A stretch of 39,024 nt of DNA from Oscillospiraceae bacterium (GTDB lineage: Bacteria > Bacillota_A > Clostridia > Oscillospirales > CAG-272): contig SVRU01000018.1 of NCBI GenBank assembly GCA_015064665.1, positions 1-39,024 on the forward strand, written 5' to 3'. Positions within the stretch are counted from its first letter, which is position 1; each line of letters begins with the position of its first letter. Under the pieces are notes generated by a model. That model did not search any database and had not been told where the DNA came from. It saw nothing but the letters and a program-made list of their open reading frames with translations. Below are positions 31,836 to 39,024 of the stretch, piece after piece. Position numbers and translations under genes: made by a program.

Positions 31836-32123
31836 TTAACCGCTCCAGGTGGATGAGGAATATTTTATCCCGTGTTTTTTGCAAAAATCCCAAAATAAAG
31901 AGTCGCTGAAACCTCTGCCGAATGCGGCTTCAATCATTTCTTCTGGCGTACCCGTGTGTTCTTTTTTGAGTTCTGCGAGAAATTTCTCGGAATTTTCTCG
32001 GTCGAGGCGATAGGTTCTTTCAAAATCGCCGCCGCCAAACTGCGATACTCCGTAATCGGCGTAACCGATGCTTATTTCGCCGTTTTTCTCTTCAAGCCAA
32101 AATCCGCTTGTGCCTTCTCTCAT
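31836..32123 (-). CDS. Small hypothetical protein upstream of the ECF gene
   Basis: A 95-residue cytoplasmic protein, not recognised. It is rich in charged residues (SEKFLAELKKEHTGTPEEMIEAAFGRGFSDSLFWDF) and ends with KYSSSTWSG. The ATG at 32123 has GGAGA about 8 bases upstream (GGAGACGGCAAAATG); an earlier ATG would extend it to 117 residues without a good site. It lies 3 bp before the ECF transporter S gene on the same strand and is likely co-transcribed with it and the kinase, which is the only hint to function. Confidence 0.6.
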   Translation of the reverse strand: MREGTSGFWLEEKNGEISIGYADYGVSQFGGGDFERTYRLDRENSEKFLAELKKEHTGTPEEMIEAAFGRGFSDSLFWDFCKKHGIKYSSSTWSG

Positions 32124-32234
32124 TTTGCCGTCTCCGATGATTTTTGAATTTATCGACTCTAGTATAGCATACAAATAATAAAAATTCAATATTTGACTTA
32201 AAATGATTACTTAAAATGAATGTTCATAATGAAA

Positions 32235-32262
32235 AGCGAGCCGTAAATTAACACGGCTCGCT
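32235..32262 (-). terminator. Repeated-type terminator hairpin, copy 1
   Basis: AGCGAGCCGT, loop AAATTAAC, ACGGCTCGCT: a perfect 10-bp stem with TTTTC on the minus strand, downstream of the YcxB-like gene. The same hairpin recurs at 34166-34193 and, degraded, at 38689-38717. Confidence 0.75.
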
Positions 32263-32298
32263 GATTGTTTTTAATTTTGCGTTATGCTGTTTTCAGAT

Positions 32299-32832
32299 TT
32301 ATTTATAAAGATTTATTTCAGAGCACACCGTTTTCAAAAAATTGCAGAAATCGTTATACTGTTCCTCGGATTTAAAGGAATCGTTAGCAATTATATAAGC
32401 CTGCACGCTGTTGGTATGAATATATATGTATTTATTCTCTATAATGCTTATTCTCTCTATGGAAGAATATTTTTGCTCGGTTTTGTTCGTGTCGGTTGTT
32501 TCAACAAAGCAATCGTCCAAAAACTCAATGTAAGAGGATGGCGAAAAAGGTATCTTTCCTTTTTTCTTAAGCATTTTAACGGTGGATTTTATGCTTGACG
32601 TCAGAAACCGCTTTAAAAACAGTTGAAATAAAACGCAAATAACAATTGAGGTAATTGCAGAGGTAAAATCTTTTGTAATAAAGTTAATTAATGCAATAAG
32701 TCCAAAAATAATTAAAAAAGCAATTCTGAAATTACGGATACTTTTTTCTCCGTAGGGAGATTTTAACATATAGAATTTATTAAATTCTAAATAGTCGCTT
32801 TCTGTTAAGTTGACCGAAAAATCAAATTTCAT
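32299..32832 (-). CDS. YcxB-like membrane protein
   Basis: A 177-residue protein with two transmembrane helices (about residues 34-50 and 56-74) and a C-terminal cytosolic beta domain. The segment FSPSSYIEFLDDCFVETTDTNKTEQKYSSIERISIIENKYIYIHTN and the ending resemble the YcxB family (PF14317), which has no known function. GGCGGTG precedes the ATG. It is first downstream of the region of single-span and lipoproteins, with its own hairpin terminator behind it, so it may be transcribed on its own. Confidence 0.7.
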   Translation of the reverse strand: MKFDFSVNLTESDYLEFNKFYMLKSPYGEKSIRNFRIAFLIIFGLIALINFITKDFTSAITSIVICVLFQLFLKRFLTSSIKSTVKMLKKKGKIPFSPSSYIEFLDDCFVETTDTNKTEQKYSSIERISIIENKYIYIHTNSVQAYIIANDSFKSEEQYNDFCNFLKTVCSEINLYK

Positions 32833-32888
32833 AAAAACACCGCCTTTCCCACGCTATGTGTGTTGAAAATAAAAATTGCTGATATAAA

Positions 32889-33320
32889 TCAGTTATCAAC
32901 CGCCATTAAATTGGAAGCACAAAGCTGACCTTGACTGTTTTTTTCAAAGGTTATTTCGTACTTGTCGCCGTTTATCTTTACGGTAAATTTAATCATGTCG
33001 ATTTCCTCGTTAAATTCTTCAAGAGAATCGAAAATTTTAGGATTAAAGACCTGCATAAATAAGTCGAAAAATCCTCCACGATCGCCGCTCTTTAAATACG
33101 AAACCGTCTCGTCAAAAATTATATGAACGTCTTCACCGTATTTGCTTTTTATTTCCGCTGAGCTTTTAATATACTCCTCTGCTTGTAATTCGTAAACGTC
33201 AAAATATTCGCTCTTTTTTTGCGCAGCAGAGATTCCTTGCAACGCGAAGAAAATACTTGCCGCGACGTAGGAAAGCGCAAAAATACCGATTAGGATAAAC
33301 AGTAATTTTTTGTTTTTCAC
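32889..33320 (-). CDS. Single-span membrane protein, hypothetical
   Basis: About 143 residues, not recognised. The N-terminus is basic and then one hydrophobic helix (LLFILIGIFALSYVAASIFFA) precedes an acidic extracytoplasmic domain with coiled-coil-like tracts (ELQAEEYIKSSAEIKSKYGE) and a C-terminal TVKINGDKYEITFEKNSQGQLC. The GTG at 33320 with AGGAG 10 bases upstream is preferred over an ATG at 33359 that overlaps the previous gene by 16 bases. It follows a lipoprotein gene by 23 bp and may act with it at the cell surface. Confidence 0.65.
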   Translation of the reverse strand: MKNKKLLFILIGIFALSYVAASIFFALQGISAAQKKSEYFDVYELQAEEYIKSSAEIKSKYGEDVHIIFDETVSYLKSGDRGGFFDLFMQVFNPKIFDSLEEFNEEIDMIKFTVKINGDKYEITFEKNSQGQLCASNLMAVDN

Positions 33321-33343
33321 TTCGTGCTTCTCCTTTTTATAGC

Positions 33344-34000
33344 TTAAAATGGATGACAAGAAACGATTTTGTCTTTTTTTGATTCAATGTCTTTCCCAAC
33401 GTCAAAATCCTCATACATGATGTCCGTTACTAATTGATCATTTCCCTTAAAATAGAGTTTTCCGTCTTTGGCATAAAACGTTTTGTTGTCTTCATCACAA
33501 GTAACATTACATAACGGAACGTATATTTCGTAAGACGTGGAGGTATCATTTTTATGCTTGGCAACTATATATCGGTCTAACCAAAGACCTTCCATTTCAG
33601 AAATATTACTGCTGATATGTACGTTGAAATTTAAATACTTTATCTCGTAATTTTCATGTGTTGATATATTACTTGTAAAATACCATCCGGTTGCATTTGG
33701 TGAGAGCAGTTCTTTTGCTTCATCTGTCAGGAGGATTCCAAAACTGCAAGGAACACCTCTGCCAAAATAACCCCCGAAGGCTGTAACAGGTATTTTTTTG
33801 TATTCTTCGGGAATAACGATGTTCATGCCTTTTTCTGTGCCGTCCCAATTGTAATCTGACAAAAATGCTTGGTTTAAAAGTTTGCTGTATCCTATGTCGA
33901 AGTTGTCTGTTGCGTTACATTCATAATCATAAAAAAGACAACAACTCGCAAATGAAAAAACGACTACAATTAAGAGTGGTATTGCTATAATTTTTTTCAT
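33344..34000 (-). CDS. Lipoprotein, hypothetical (large one)
   Basis: A 218-residue predicted lipoprotein. The signal peptide KKIIAIPLLIVVVFSFASC ends in a lipobox (FASC) with Cys, followed by a further Cys. The mature domain of ~195 residues is beta-rich with many aromatic residues (GYFGRGVPCSFGILLTDEAKELLSPNATGWYFTSN). I do not recognise it. The start is the ATG at 34000 with AGGTGGAG upstream; an in-frame ATG at 34012 is unlikely. It is followed by the single-span protein gene and may form a two-gene unit. Confidence 0.7.
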   Translation of the reverse strand: MKKIIAIPLLIVVVFSFASCCLFYDYECNATDNFDIGYSKLLNQAFLSDYNWDGTEKGMNIVIPEEYKKIPVTAFGGYFGRGVPCSFGILLTDEAKELLSPNATGWYFTSNISTHENYEIKYLNFNVHISSNISEMEGLWLDRYIVAKHKNDTSTSYEIYVPLCNVTCDEDNKTFYAKDGKLYFKGNDQLVTDIMYEDFDVGKDIESKKDKIVSCHPF

Positions 34001-34165
34001 ACTCCACCTCATTTCTGCGTTTATTATAGAGAAAAGCGCATGTTTTTACTATGGCACCGCCTTTCTGATTACATTATATCACACTTTGGGATATTTTTCA
34101 ATATTCACCTTTGGGAAGGGAACTATTTATCGCGCGAAGTATTAAAATCCGTCGCCAAATAAAAA

Positions 34166-34193
34166 AGCGAGCCGTAAATTAACACGGCTCGCT
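34166..34193 (-). terminator. Repeated-type terminator hairpin, copy 2
   Basis: AGCGAGCCGT/ACGGCTCGCT, loop AAATTAAC, identical to the hairpin at 32235-32262, followed on the minus strand by TTTTTTATTT. It ends the 34201-34797 lipoprotein gene. Confidence 0.8.
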
Positions 34194-34200
34194 GTGTTGA

Positions 34201-34797
34201 TTATTTGAACATTGCCTCAATTTCGCTGACGGTGTAGTCGTTCGTAACAGTTGCTATGACGAAGCACATATAATTATCCGTTTTGCGCAGATAATAAACC
34301 TGAGTCATATACATACCGCCTGCGACAGTTTTGCAGACAACGCGTGTAAATTCGGTTTCGCCAAGCTTGGCTTTGGTATATTCATCGGGGAAGATAACGT
34401 TCATCTCGTTTATTTTGCCAAACTGCTCCTTGAGAGCCTCTATATACTGTTCGACGGTGATGTTTCTTGAAAACGACTTCGCAAGATTTTCGTATCCGAC
34501 GTTAATGTTGGTTCTTGTAATCGAATCTACTACCATCATATCGTAAACAGAGGTGTTGTTTTTCAGTGCTTCCTTTAGGCTTTCATCGTTAAAGACGTCT
34601 ACGCTTGCATTTATTGCTTTTGCTATTTGCTCATCGGTGTAGTAAACCCAGGAATCAGGCTTTGTGAACTCAAATTTCAAAAAGTCGTTTTTGTAAACGT
34701 TCTCGTCAATTGTTCCTCTTGTCGGCGCGGGATTCTGACAGCCTACGAATAAAAACGCCATGCTAAGTGCAAGTAATAAAGATATGATTTTTTTCAT
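34201..34797 (-). CDS. Lipoprotein, hypothetical (small one)
   Basis: A 198-residue lipoprotein with signal peptide MKKIISLLLALSMAFLFVGC (lipobox FVGC, Cys20). The mature part has a FEFTKPDSWVYYTDEQIA start, as in small gut lipoproteins that have a PsbP-like or similar fold (residues ~45-195), with TEFTRVVCKTVAGGMYMTQVYYLRK near the end. I do not know its function. AGGATAAGC precedes the ATG. It has its own hairpin terminator and lies between the double-TIR gene (34900) and the other lipoprotein gene. Confidence 0.72.
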   Translation of the reverse strand: MKKIISLLLALSMAFLFVGCQNPAPTRGTIDENVYKNDFLKFEFTKPDSWVYYTDEQIAKAINASVDVFNDESLKEALKNNTSVYDMMVVDSITRTNINVGYENLAKSFSRNITVEQYIEALKEQFGKINEMNVIFPDEYTKAKLGETEFTRVVCKTVAGGMYMTQVYYLRKTDNYMCFVIATVTNDYTVSEIEAMFK

Positions 34798-34899
34798 CGT
34801 GCTTATCCTTGTTGTTTTTTTCGTGCCACAACTTAAGTATAATCTGCATATTGAAATTTGTCAACAGTAAAAGCTTGGTGTATTTTACGTTGATGATTC

Positions 34900-37800
34900 T
34901 TACTCTTTGGCCTTCTTGTCGTAATACTCCACGTATTCCTTTGAGAAGAGTGTAGAAGCATGCTCATCTCCAAGCGTTCTTTGGCGCAGTGTATAAACCT
35001 TTTTTTGAATCTCTGCCGCCTTGCTATAATTGCCAAGCTCACCGTGTGAAACCGAAATATTGCTTAGCACAGTCAGCGTTTTAGGATTTTCTTCACCGAG
35101 AACCTTGCAGTATAGGGGATAGGCTTTTTCCAAAAGCTCAATAGACTTTCTATAATCGCCAAGCGAACCGTGGGTAAAGGCGATACAGGTTAAGCTATTC
35201 AGTGTTTTGGGGTCTTCTTCACCTAAAGCTTGACAGCGTAAGGTATAAAGCTTTTCCCAAAGCTCAAGAGCTCTTTTGTGATTTCCGAGATTGCTGTAAG
35301 TGTTTGCAAGTTTATTCAGTGCCAAGAGTGTGTCCGAATGCGTCTCGTCGAGGGTCTTGCAGAGTAAAGTGTATAGCTTTTCTCCATACTCCGCTTCCTT
35401 TTGGTGATTGCCCGACTTATCGCAGGCAAAGACGAGAGAGAACAGAATGCTTACAACGTCGGAGTGCTCTTCGCCGAGAATCCTACAGTGCGATACGTAT
35501 AGCTTTTCACGGCATTCCGCTTCTTTTTGATAATCCGATAGAAGATAGTAAGTGAAGGCAAGGTTTCTTAATATCTGCAGAGTGTTGGAATGATCTTCTC
35601 CGAGCGTATCACAGCACAGAGCATAGGTTTTTTCTTCAAGCTTTGCTTTCGCATCGCAATCCGTTACGGATTCTATTGTTGCGTTAAGCTTGCTGAAGGC
35701 TGCTTCGGTGTCCGGATTGTCGGCTCCGTAAAGTCTGAAGTATAAATTGTATAATTTCAATTGAAGCTCTGCCGATTTTTGAAAATCTTCAAGCTTTTTT
35801 AATGTGTCAATAAGGCCTTGCATGGCTTTAAGCGTGTCAGGATGCTCCTCGCCTTGTGTTCTGCATTTTGAAGCGTATATCCGCTCTTCGAGCTCGGAAG
35901 ATTTACGGTAATCGTTTAACAGACTGTACGCATAGGCAAGGTTGCCGGCAACGATCTGTGTGTCGCGGTGATCTTCTCCACGAATATTGCAGAACAAGGG
36001 ATAGGCTTTCTCCAGCGCTTCTGATGCCTTTTGATGATTGCCAAGCTTAAAATTGGCGATGGCGATGTTGTTTAGCACGGTCATTACGTTGGCGTGCTCT
36101 TCACCGTACATTTTGCAATCCAAAGCATACAGCTTCTCCAAAAGCTCCAGTTCCTTGGCGTGATTGCCGAGTTTTTTATGTGTAAAAATAAGAGAAGCTA
36201 AGATTTCAATTGTGTCGTAATGCTCCTCACCCAAAAGCCTGGAGCGCAAAATATACGTTTTTTCCTCGTATTCAGCTTTTTTTTCGAAATTTTCCAATTT
36301 TTCGCAAGCCTCAATTACGTCGTTTAACATACGTTGCGAATGCTCGTGCTCTTCGCCAAACAGTGCGCATTGTATGACGTATGCCTTCTCTATGTACGGG
36401 AGAAGTTTTTCGTGGTCTCCGAGCTTTTTACAAGCAAGAGCAAGCGTCATTAGTGTGCTTAGAGTGTTGGGGTGGTTTTCTCCGAAAAGCATGCATTGCA
36501 AGGGATATGCGCGTTCCAGCGGCTCAAGGGCCGTTTGAAAATCGCCCGTTTTGATATAATTAAAGGCAAGCGCCGTCAGGGTGCTTATTGTCTCGGGATG
36601 ATCCTCACCGAGAATCTTGCACTGTAATGAGTATGTCTTTTCTAACAGCGGAAGAGCTTTTGCAAGGTCATTGCAATCCGAATAGAGTTGTGCGATGTTT
36701 CCAAGCAGTTTTACCGCATTTGGATGCTCCTCTCCGAAAATCTTGCAGAATAATGAATAAGCTTTTTCAAAAAGCTCCAGTGACTTGTCTATATTTCCGA
36801 GTCTTGCGTAAGTAACGGCAAGGCTGTTCAAGCTTCCTATTGTATCCGGATGCTCCTCTCCGATTGTTTTAGAGCGCAGCGCATACACTCGCTCGTGGAG
36901 TTTCAGAGCTTCGGTAAAATCGCGGAGCTGTATACAGACGTTCGCGTATTCACCAAGAGTGGATATCGTGTCAGGATGCTCGTCTCCAAGCACTCTGATG
37001 CGCGCAGCGTACACGTTCTCCCATATCGATTTAGCCTTATCGTAGTTACCGAGTGCATTGTGGATAAAGGCAAGATTGTGTAGGGATGTTAACGTATCCG
37101 GATGCTCTTCACCATCAATTTTGCAGCTTGCTTCGTAAACCTTCTCCTGAAGCTCAAGAGCCTTGCGGTATTCGCCGAGCTTTGAGTAGACGCATCCCAG
37201 ATTATTCATAGTCGTAACCGTCAAATAGTGGTCTTCACCTAACGCCTTACGGCACGTGGCATGTATCTCTTCCAGCGTTGCTAACGCCGCGTGAAAGTTT
37301 CCGAGGTCGATGTGAATGGAGGCGACGTTGTTTATTGCCGCAATTGTGTCTTGGTGTTCTTCTCCGTCATGGGCTTTGTGATATTCCGCCAGGCTTTCTG
37401 CCCATCTGACTGCCTCTTGATAATTAACAGGAACACCGATGCCGCGCAAATTCATATCAAGCAGCCGTTTCATCGCATCGGGAAGTCCGTCTTCCGCGGC
37501 GGAGGTAATAAGCGAAAGTCCGCGTTCGCGGTTGACCTCAACGTCAATGCCGTCAAGGTATGCAAGTCCAATCAGGAAGTTATGAGCAGGGTCGTGATCG
37601 TTTTCGGTTATAGCCGCTTTCTTGAGAGCGTCTAAAAATTGCTGACGGAACGCGTTCTCCTCTTTCTTCGGGTTAATGCATTCGGGAAGCCCGTCGTATT
37701 TGCTTTGAAGCTCCGTCCGATCGGTTTTCACCATTTCCGCAGGCAGGATTGGCATTCCCGACGATTTTGCTGCAGGATATTCCTCCGCCATGACGAAATT

Positions 37801-38523
37801 CGGCTTGCCGTTCACGGTTTCAAGCAGGTTCGGAGTTACCAAAAGGGCAAACAGCTTGCTATCGTGGATAATTCTTTCAATATTTTGCTGAAAGCTTTCA
37901 CCCGGTGTCAGAAACTCGTCGTACCATATTGCAATATCACGGTATTCGGGAATAGTATGTATGAGGCGCATCAGCTCGTTGGCATAGTGGCGGTCTTTTT
38001 TTCGGTAACTTAAGAATATATACGCATCAAAGGCTTGTCTGACCTTTTGCGCCATTTCATCACTAATCAGCACGGATTCCAAATAGTTTTTCAGCTTATC
38101 TCCATAGCGAACCTCGGTTGGATCGTTGCTGTACGGATTCAGATACTGTAAGTTTCCGAATCGGTCGGCTCTTTCGTAAATCTCGTCAATTCCGCTTTCC
38201 ATCATAAGCGGCAGAATGGGAATATTCTTCTGCTTTGCGAAAAGGATATCTTCGTCTATGGCACGGCTCGGACAGGTTAAAAGCTTTAAGGTTATCGGAA
38301 CGACAAACAGAAGCATAGACTCAAGAAAGGTTTCTCTGTCTTCTGTCGAAATAGTCTCATTCAAGTCCTCCGTGTAGTATATTGCACAGTCATGAGTCAC
38401 GAAAATGTCATTGCATATTTTGTCAAAGTAGGCTCTAAAATCCTCGGGGTGCGAGGTAAAGAAAATCCTGCGTTTGCCTCTCGGGTCGGCATTGCCCTTG
38501 GTTCGAAAATTAAAATTTGCCAT
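34900..38523 (-). CDS. Double-TIR, Sel1-like and TPR repeat protein
   Basis: A 1207-residue soluble multidomain protein. Residues ~18-150 are a TIR-like domain (IFFTSHPEDF, LESMLLFVVPIT, SRAIDEDILFAKQKNIPILPL). Residues ~162-300 form a second TIR domain (AYIFLSYRKKD, IWYDEFLTPGESF, LFALLVTPNLLE, NFVMAEEYPAAKSSG, Glu247 or Glu248 as the candidate catalytic glutamate). Residues ~313-383 hold two Sel1-like repeats. Residues 387-1184 hold 19 repeats of exactly 42 residues, kinesin light chain-type TPRs (consensus GEEHPDTLxxLxxLAxxYxxLGNxxKAxELxEKxYxLxCxxL), with a partial twentieth. TIR enzymes of this kind can cleave NAD+, and TPR arrays sense or bind proteins, so a defence or signalling role is plausible but inferred. 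Confidence 0.85.
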   Translation of the reverse strand: MANFNFRTKGNADPRGKRRIFFTSHPEDFRAYFDKICNDIFVTHDCAIYYTEDLNETISTEDRETFLESMLLFVVPITLKLLTCPSRAIDEDILFAKQKNIPILPLMMESGIDEIYERADRFGNLQYLNPYSNDPTEVRYGDKLKNYLESVLISDEMAQKVRQAFDAYIFLSYRKKDRHYANELMRLIHTIPEYRDIAIWYDEFLTPGESFQQNIERIIHDSKLFALLVTPNLLETVNGKPNFVMAEEYPAAKSSGMPILPAEMVKTDRTELQSKYDGLPECINPKKEENAFRQQFLDALKKAAITENDHDPAHNFLIGLAYLDGIDVEVNRERGLSLITSAAEDGLPDAMKRLLDMNLRGIGVPVNYQEAVRWAESLAEYHKAHDGEEHQDTIAAINNVASIHIDLGNFHAALATLEEIHATCRKALGEDHYLTVTTMNNLGCVYSKLGEYRKALELQEKVYEASCKIDGEEHPDTLTSLHNLAFIHNALGNYDKAKSIWENVYAARIRVLGDEHPDTISTLGEYANVCIQLRDFTEALKLHERVYALRSKTIGEEHPDTIGSLNSLAVTYARLGNIDKSLELFEKAYSLFCKIFGEEHPNAVKLLGNIAQLYSDCNDLAKALPLLEKTYSLQCKILGEDHPETISTLTALAFNYIKTGDFQTALEPLERAYPLQCMLFGENHPNTLSTLMTLALACKKLGDHEKLLPYIEKAYVIQCALFGEEHEHSQRMLNDVIEACEKLENFEKKAEYEEKTYILRSRLLGEEHYDTIEILASLIFTHKKLGNHAKELELLEKLYALDCKMYGEEHANVMTVLNNIAIANFKLGNHQKASEALEKAYPLFCNIRGEDHRDTQIVAGNLAYAYSLLNDYRKSSELEERIYASKCRTQGEEHPDTLKAMQGLIDTLKKLEDFQKSAELQLKLYNLYFRLYGADNPDTEAAFSKLNATIESVTDCDAKAKLEEKTYALCCDTLGEDHSNTLQILRNLAFTYYLLSDYQKEAECREKLYVSHCRILGEEHSDVVSILFSLVFACDKSGNHQKEAEYGEKLYTLLCKTLDETHSDTLLALNKLANTYSNLGNHKRALELWEKLYTLRCQALGEEDPKTLNSLTCIAFTHGSLGDYRKSIELLEKAYPLYCKVLGEENPKTLTVLSNISVSHGELGNYSKAAEIQKKVYTLRQRTLGDEHASTLFSKEYVEYYDKKAKE

Positions 38524-38556
38524 TAGAGCGTCCTCATATTTATAATTATTTTTTTC

Positions 38557-38585
38557 AGTATATCATAAACTCGGTATGATGTCAA
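38557..38585 (-). promoter_or_regulatory. Sigma-A promoter of the double-TIR protein gene
   Basis: On the minus strand TTGACA (38580-38585), exactly 17 bp, TATACT (38557-38562), about 34 bp before the ATG. GAGGA is the ribosome binding site. Confidence 0.85.
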
Positions 38586-38688
38586 TTGAATTGTTGCGCT
38601 ACTTTGTTGTATGCCGAGCAAAGTTACGTGTCTTTTTGCTGTAAATATACTTTGCGGCACTGAGTAGTAAGATGGTTGCAAAACAAAA

Positions 38689-38717
38689 AGCGAGCCGCAA
38701 ATTTAACACGGCCCGCT
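38689..38717 (-). terminator. Repeated-type terminator hairpin, degraded copy 3
   Basis: AGCGAGCCGC, a 9-base loop (AAATTTAAC), ACGGCCCGCT. Two of ten pairs are mismatched compared with the copies at 32235 and 34166. TTTTTGTTTT follows on the minus strand. The 360 bases from 38523 to 38882 contain only this hairpin, the next terminator and the promoter; no gene is visible there. Confidence 0.55.
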
Positions 38718-38799
38718 ATATAGGGAAAATTCTGATTCGTTTTTATACCGCGCCATAGGCGCGACCTATTCAAATCTAAGGATGGCGCCTCCAAAACAA

Positions 38800-38826
38800 A
38801 AATCCCAACCACAAGGGTTGGGATTT
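38800..38826 (-). terminator. Intrinsic terminator of the gene at the right edge
   Basis: AAATCCCAACC (38800-38810), a 5-base loop and GGTTGGGATTT (38816-38826) form a perfect 11-bp stem followed on the minus strand by TTGTTTT. Confidence 0.8.
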
Positions 38827-38882
38827 GTTCTGGCTCGTCTTGACAAAAAAGATGCCAACTAAAACAAGAATTTTTTAATGAA

Positions 38883-39024
38883 TTACTTTTCGGCTTTAAT
38901 TTCGGATTTCAACTGTTGCTTCTTTGCCAAGAGAGTTTCTTCAATGGCTGCGATATCCTCAGCGTGAGCGCTTTCAAATTCCGCAAAGAACCCGTCCTTT
39001 GCAGCATTCAAGCTCGCCTCAATC
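38883..39024 (-). CDS. C-terminal end of an unknown protein (partial, cut by window edge)
   Basis: Only the last 46 residues are visible. They are highly charged, alanine- and lysine-rich and helical, like a coiled coil (GFFAEFESAHAEDIAAIEE, then LLAKKQQLKSEIKAEK), with the stop at 38883-38885. The gene runs off the window on the right. A hairpin terminator follows. No family can be named from this piece. Confidence 0.7.
   Translation of the reverse strand, partial: IEASLNAAKDGFFAEFESAHAEDIAAIEETLLAKKQQLKSEIKAEK

Noticed and set aside
35202..38013. Several plus-strand open reading frames over the TPR region
   Set aside because: They are shadows produced by the 126-bp repeat units of the TPR protein.
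38624..38812. Minus-strand open reading frame of 62 codons between two hairpins
   Set aside because: It reads straight through the degraded terminator hairpin and part of the next terminator, with no binding site and no family likeness.

Overview
The window looks like part of a chromosome from an anaerobic, low-to-medium GC Bacillota of the class Clostridia, probably an uncultured gut lineage. The reasons are strong AGGAG-type ribosome binding sites, near-consensus sigma-A promoters (TTGACA, 17-bp spacer, TATAAT), some TTG and GTG starts, and an anaerobic gene set: FeoAB, rubredoxin, D-lactate dehydrogenase and an FucO-type iron alcohol dehydrogenase. Lineage is inferred from gene content only; there is no rRNA or marker gene here.

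Layout. 1-190: palindromic intergenic repeats and a terminator. 191-2446 (minus): a two-gene ABC exporter and a small membrane protein. 2555-4927 (plus): feoAB. 5065-11452 (plus): an MFS transporter, an FAD oxidoreductase, a GH39-like beta-xylosidase and a large unassigned glycosidase-like protein. 11482-12424 (minus): a SLOG/DUF1273 gene preceded by two tandem copies of a structured RNA, each with its own promoter and an attenuator-like 3' end. 12449-14585 (minus): a sialidase-like beta-propeller protein and a DgoK-type sugar-acid kinase. 14795-15940 (plus): fucO. 16050-17298 (minus): rubredoxin and ldhA, divergent from a Crp/Fnr regulator that is followed by two tandem alginate-lyase-family genes (to 20353). 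20479-26205: GDPD phosphodiesterase, SGNH hydrolase, TIM-barrel sugar isomerase, rhamnulokinase and a Gfo/Idh/MocA dehydrogenase, with a divergent AraC regulator and a MATE exporter (to 28688). 28827-32123 (minus): AAC(3)-like acetyltransferase, isochorismatase-like hydrolase, P-loop kinase, ECF transporter S component and a small hypothetical protein. 32299-34797 (minus): a YcxB-like protein, a single-span protein and two lipoproteins. 34900-38523 (minus): a 1207-residue protein with two TIR-like domains, Sel1-like repeats and about 19 TPR repeats. The C-terminal end of one more gene runs off the right edge.

How the genes work together. Much of the window is a scattered, mostly cytoplasmic glycan-catabolic set. 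MFS import, GH39, the unassigned hydrolase, the lyase-like proteins, the isomerase and Gfo/Idh enzymes, DgoK, RhaB and FucO would fit degradation of oligosaccharides containing uronic acid, rhamnose and xylose. RhaB products pass through L-lactaldehyde, which FucO reduces. Fermentation genes (ldhA, rubredoxin, fucO) lie beside a Crp/Fnr regulator. Two parts stand out as possibly new biology: the duplicated structured RNA upstream of the SLOG gene, and the double-TIR/Sel1/TPR protein, whose architecture suggests a sensor-effector role.
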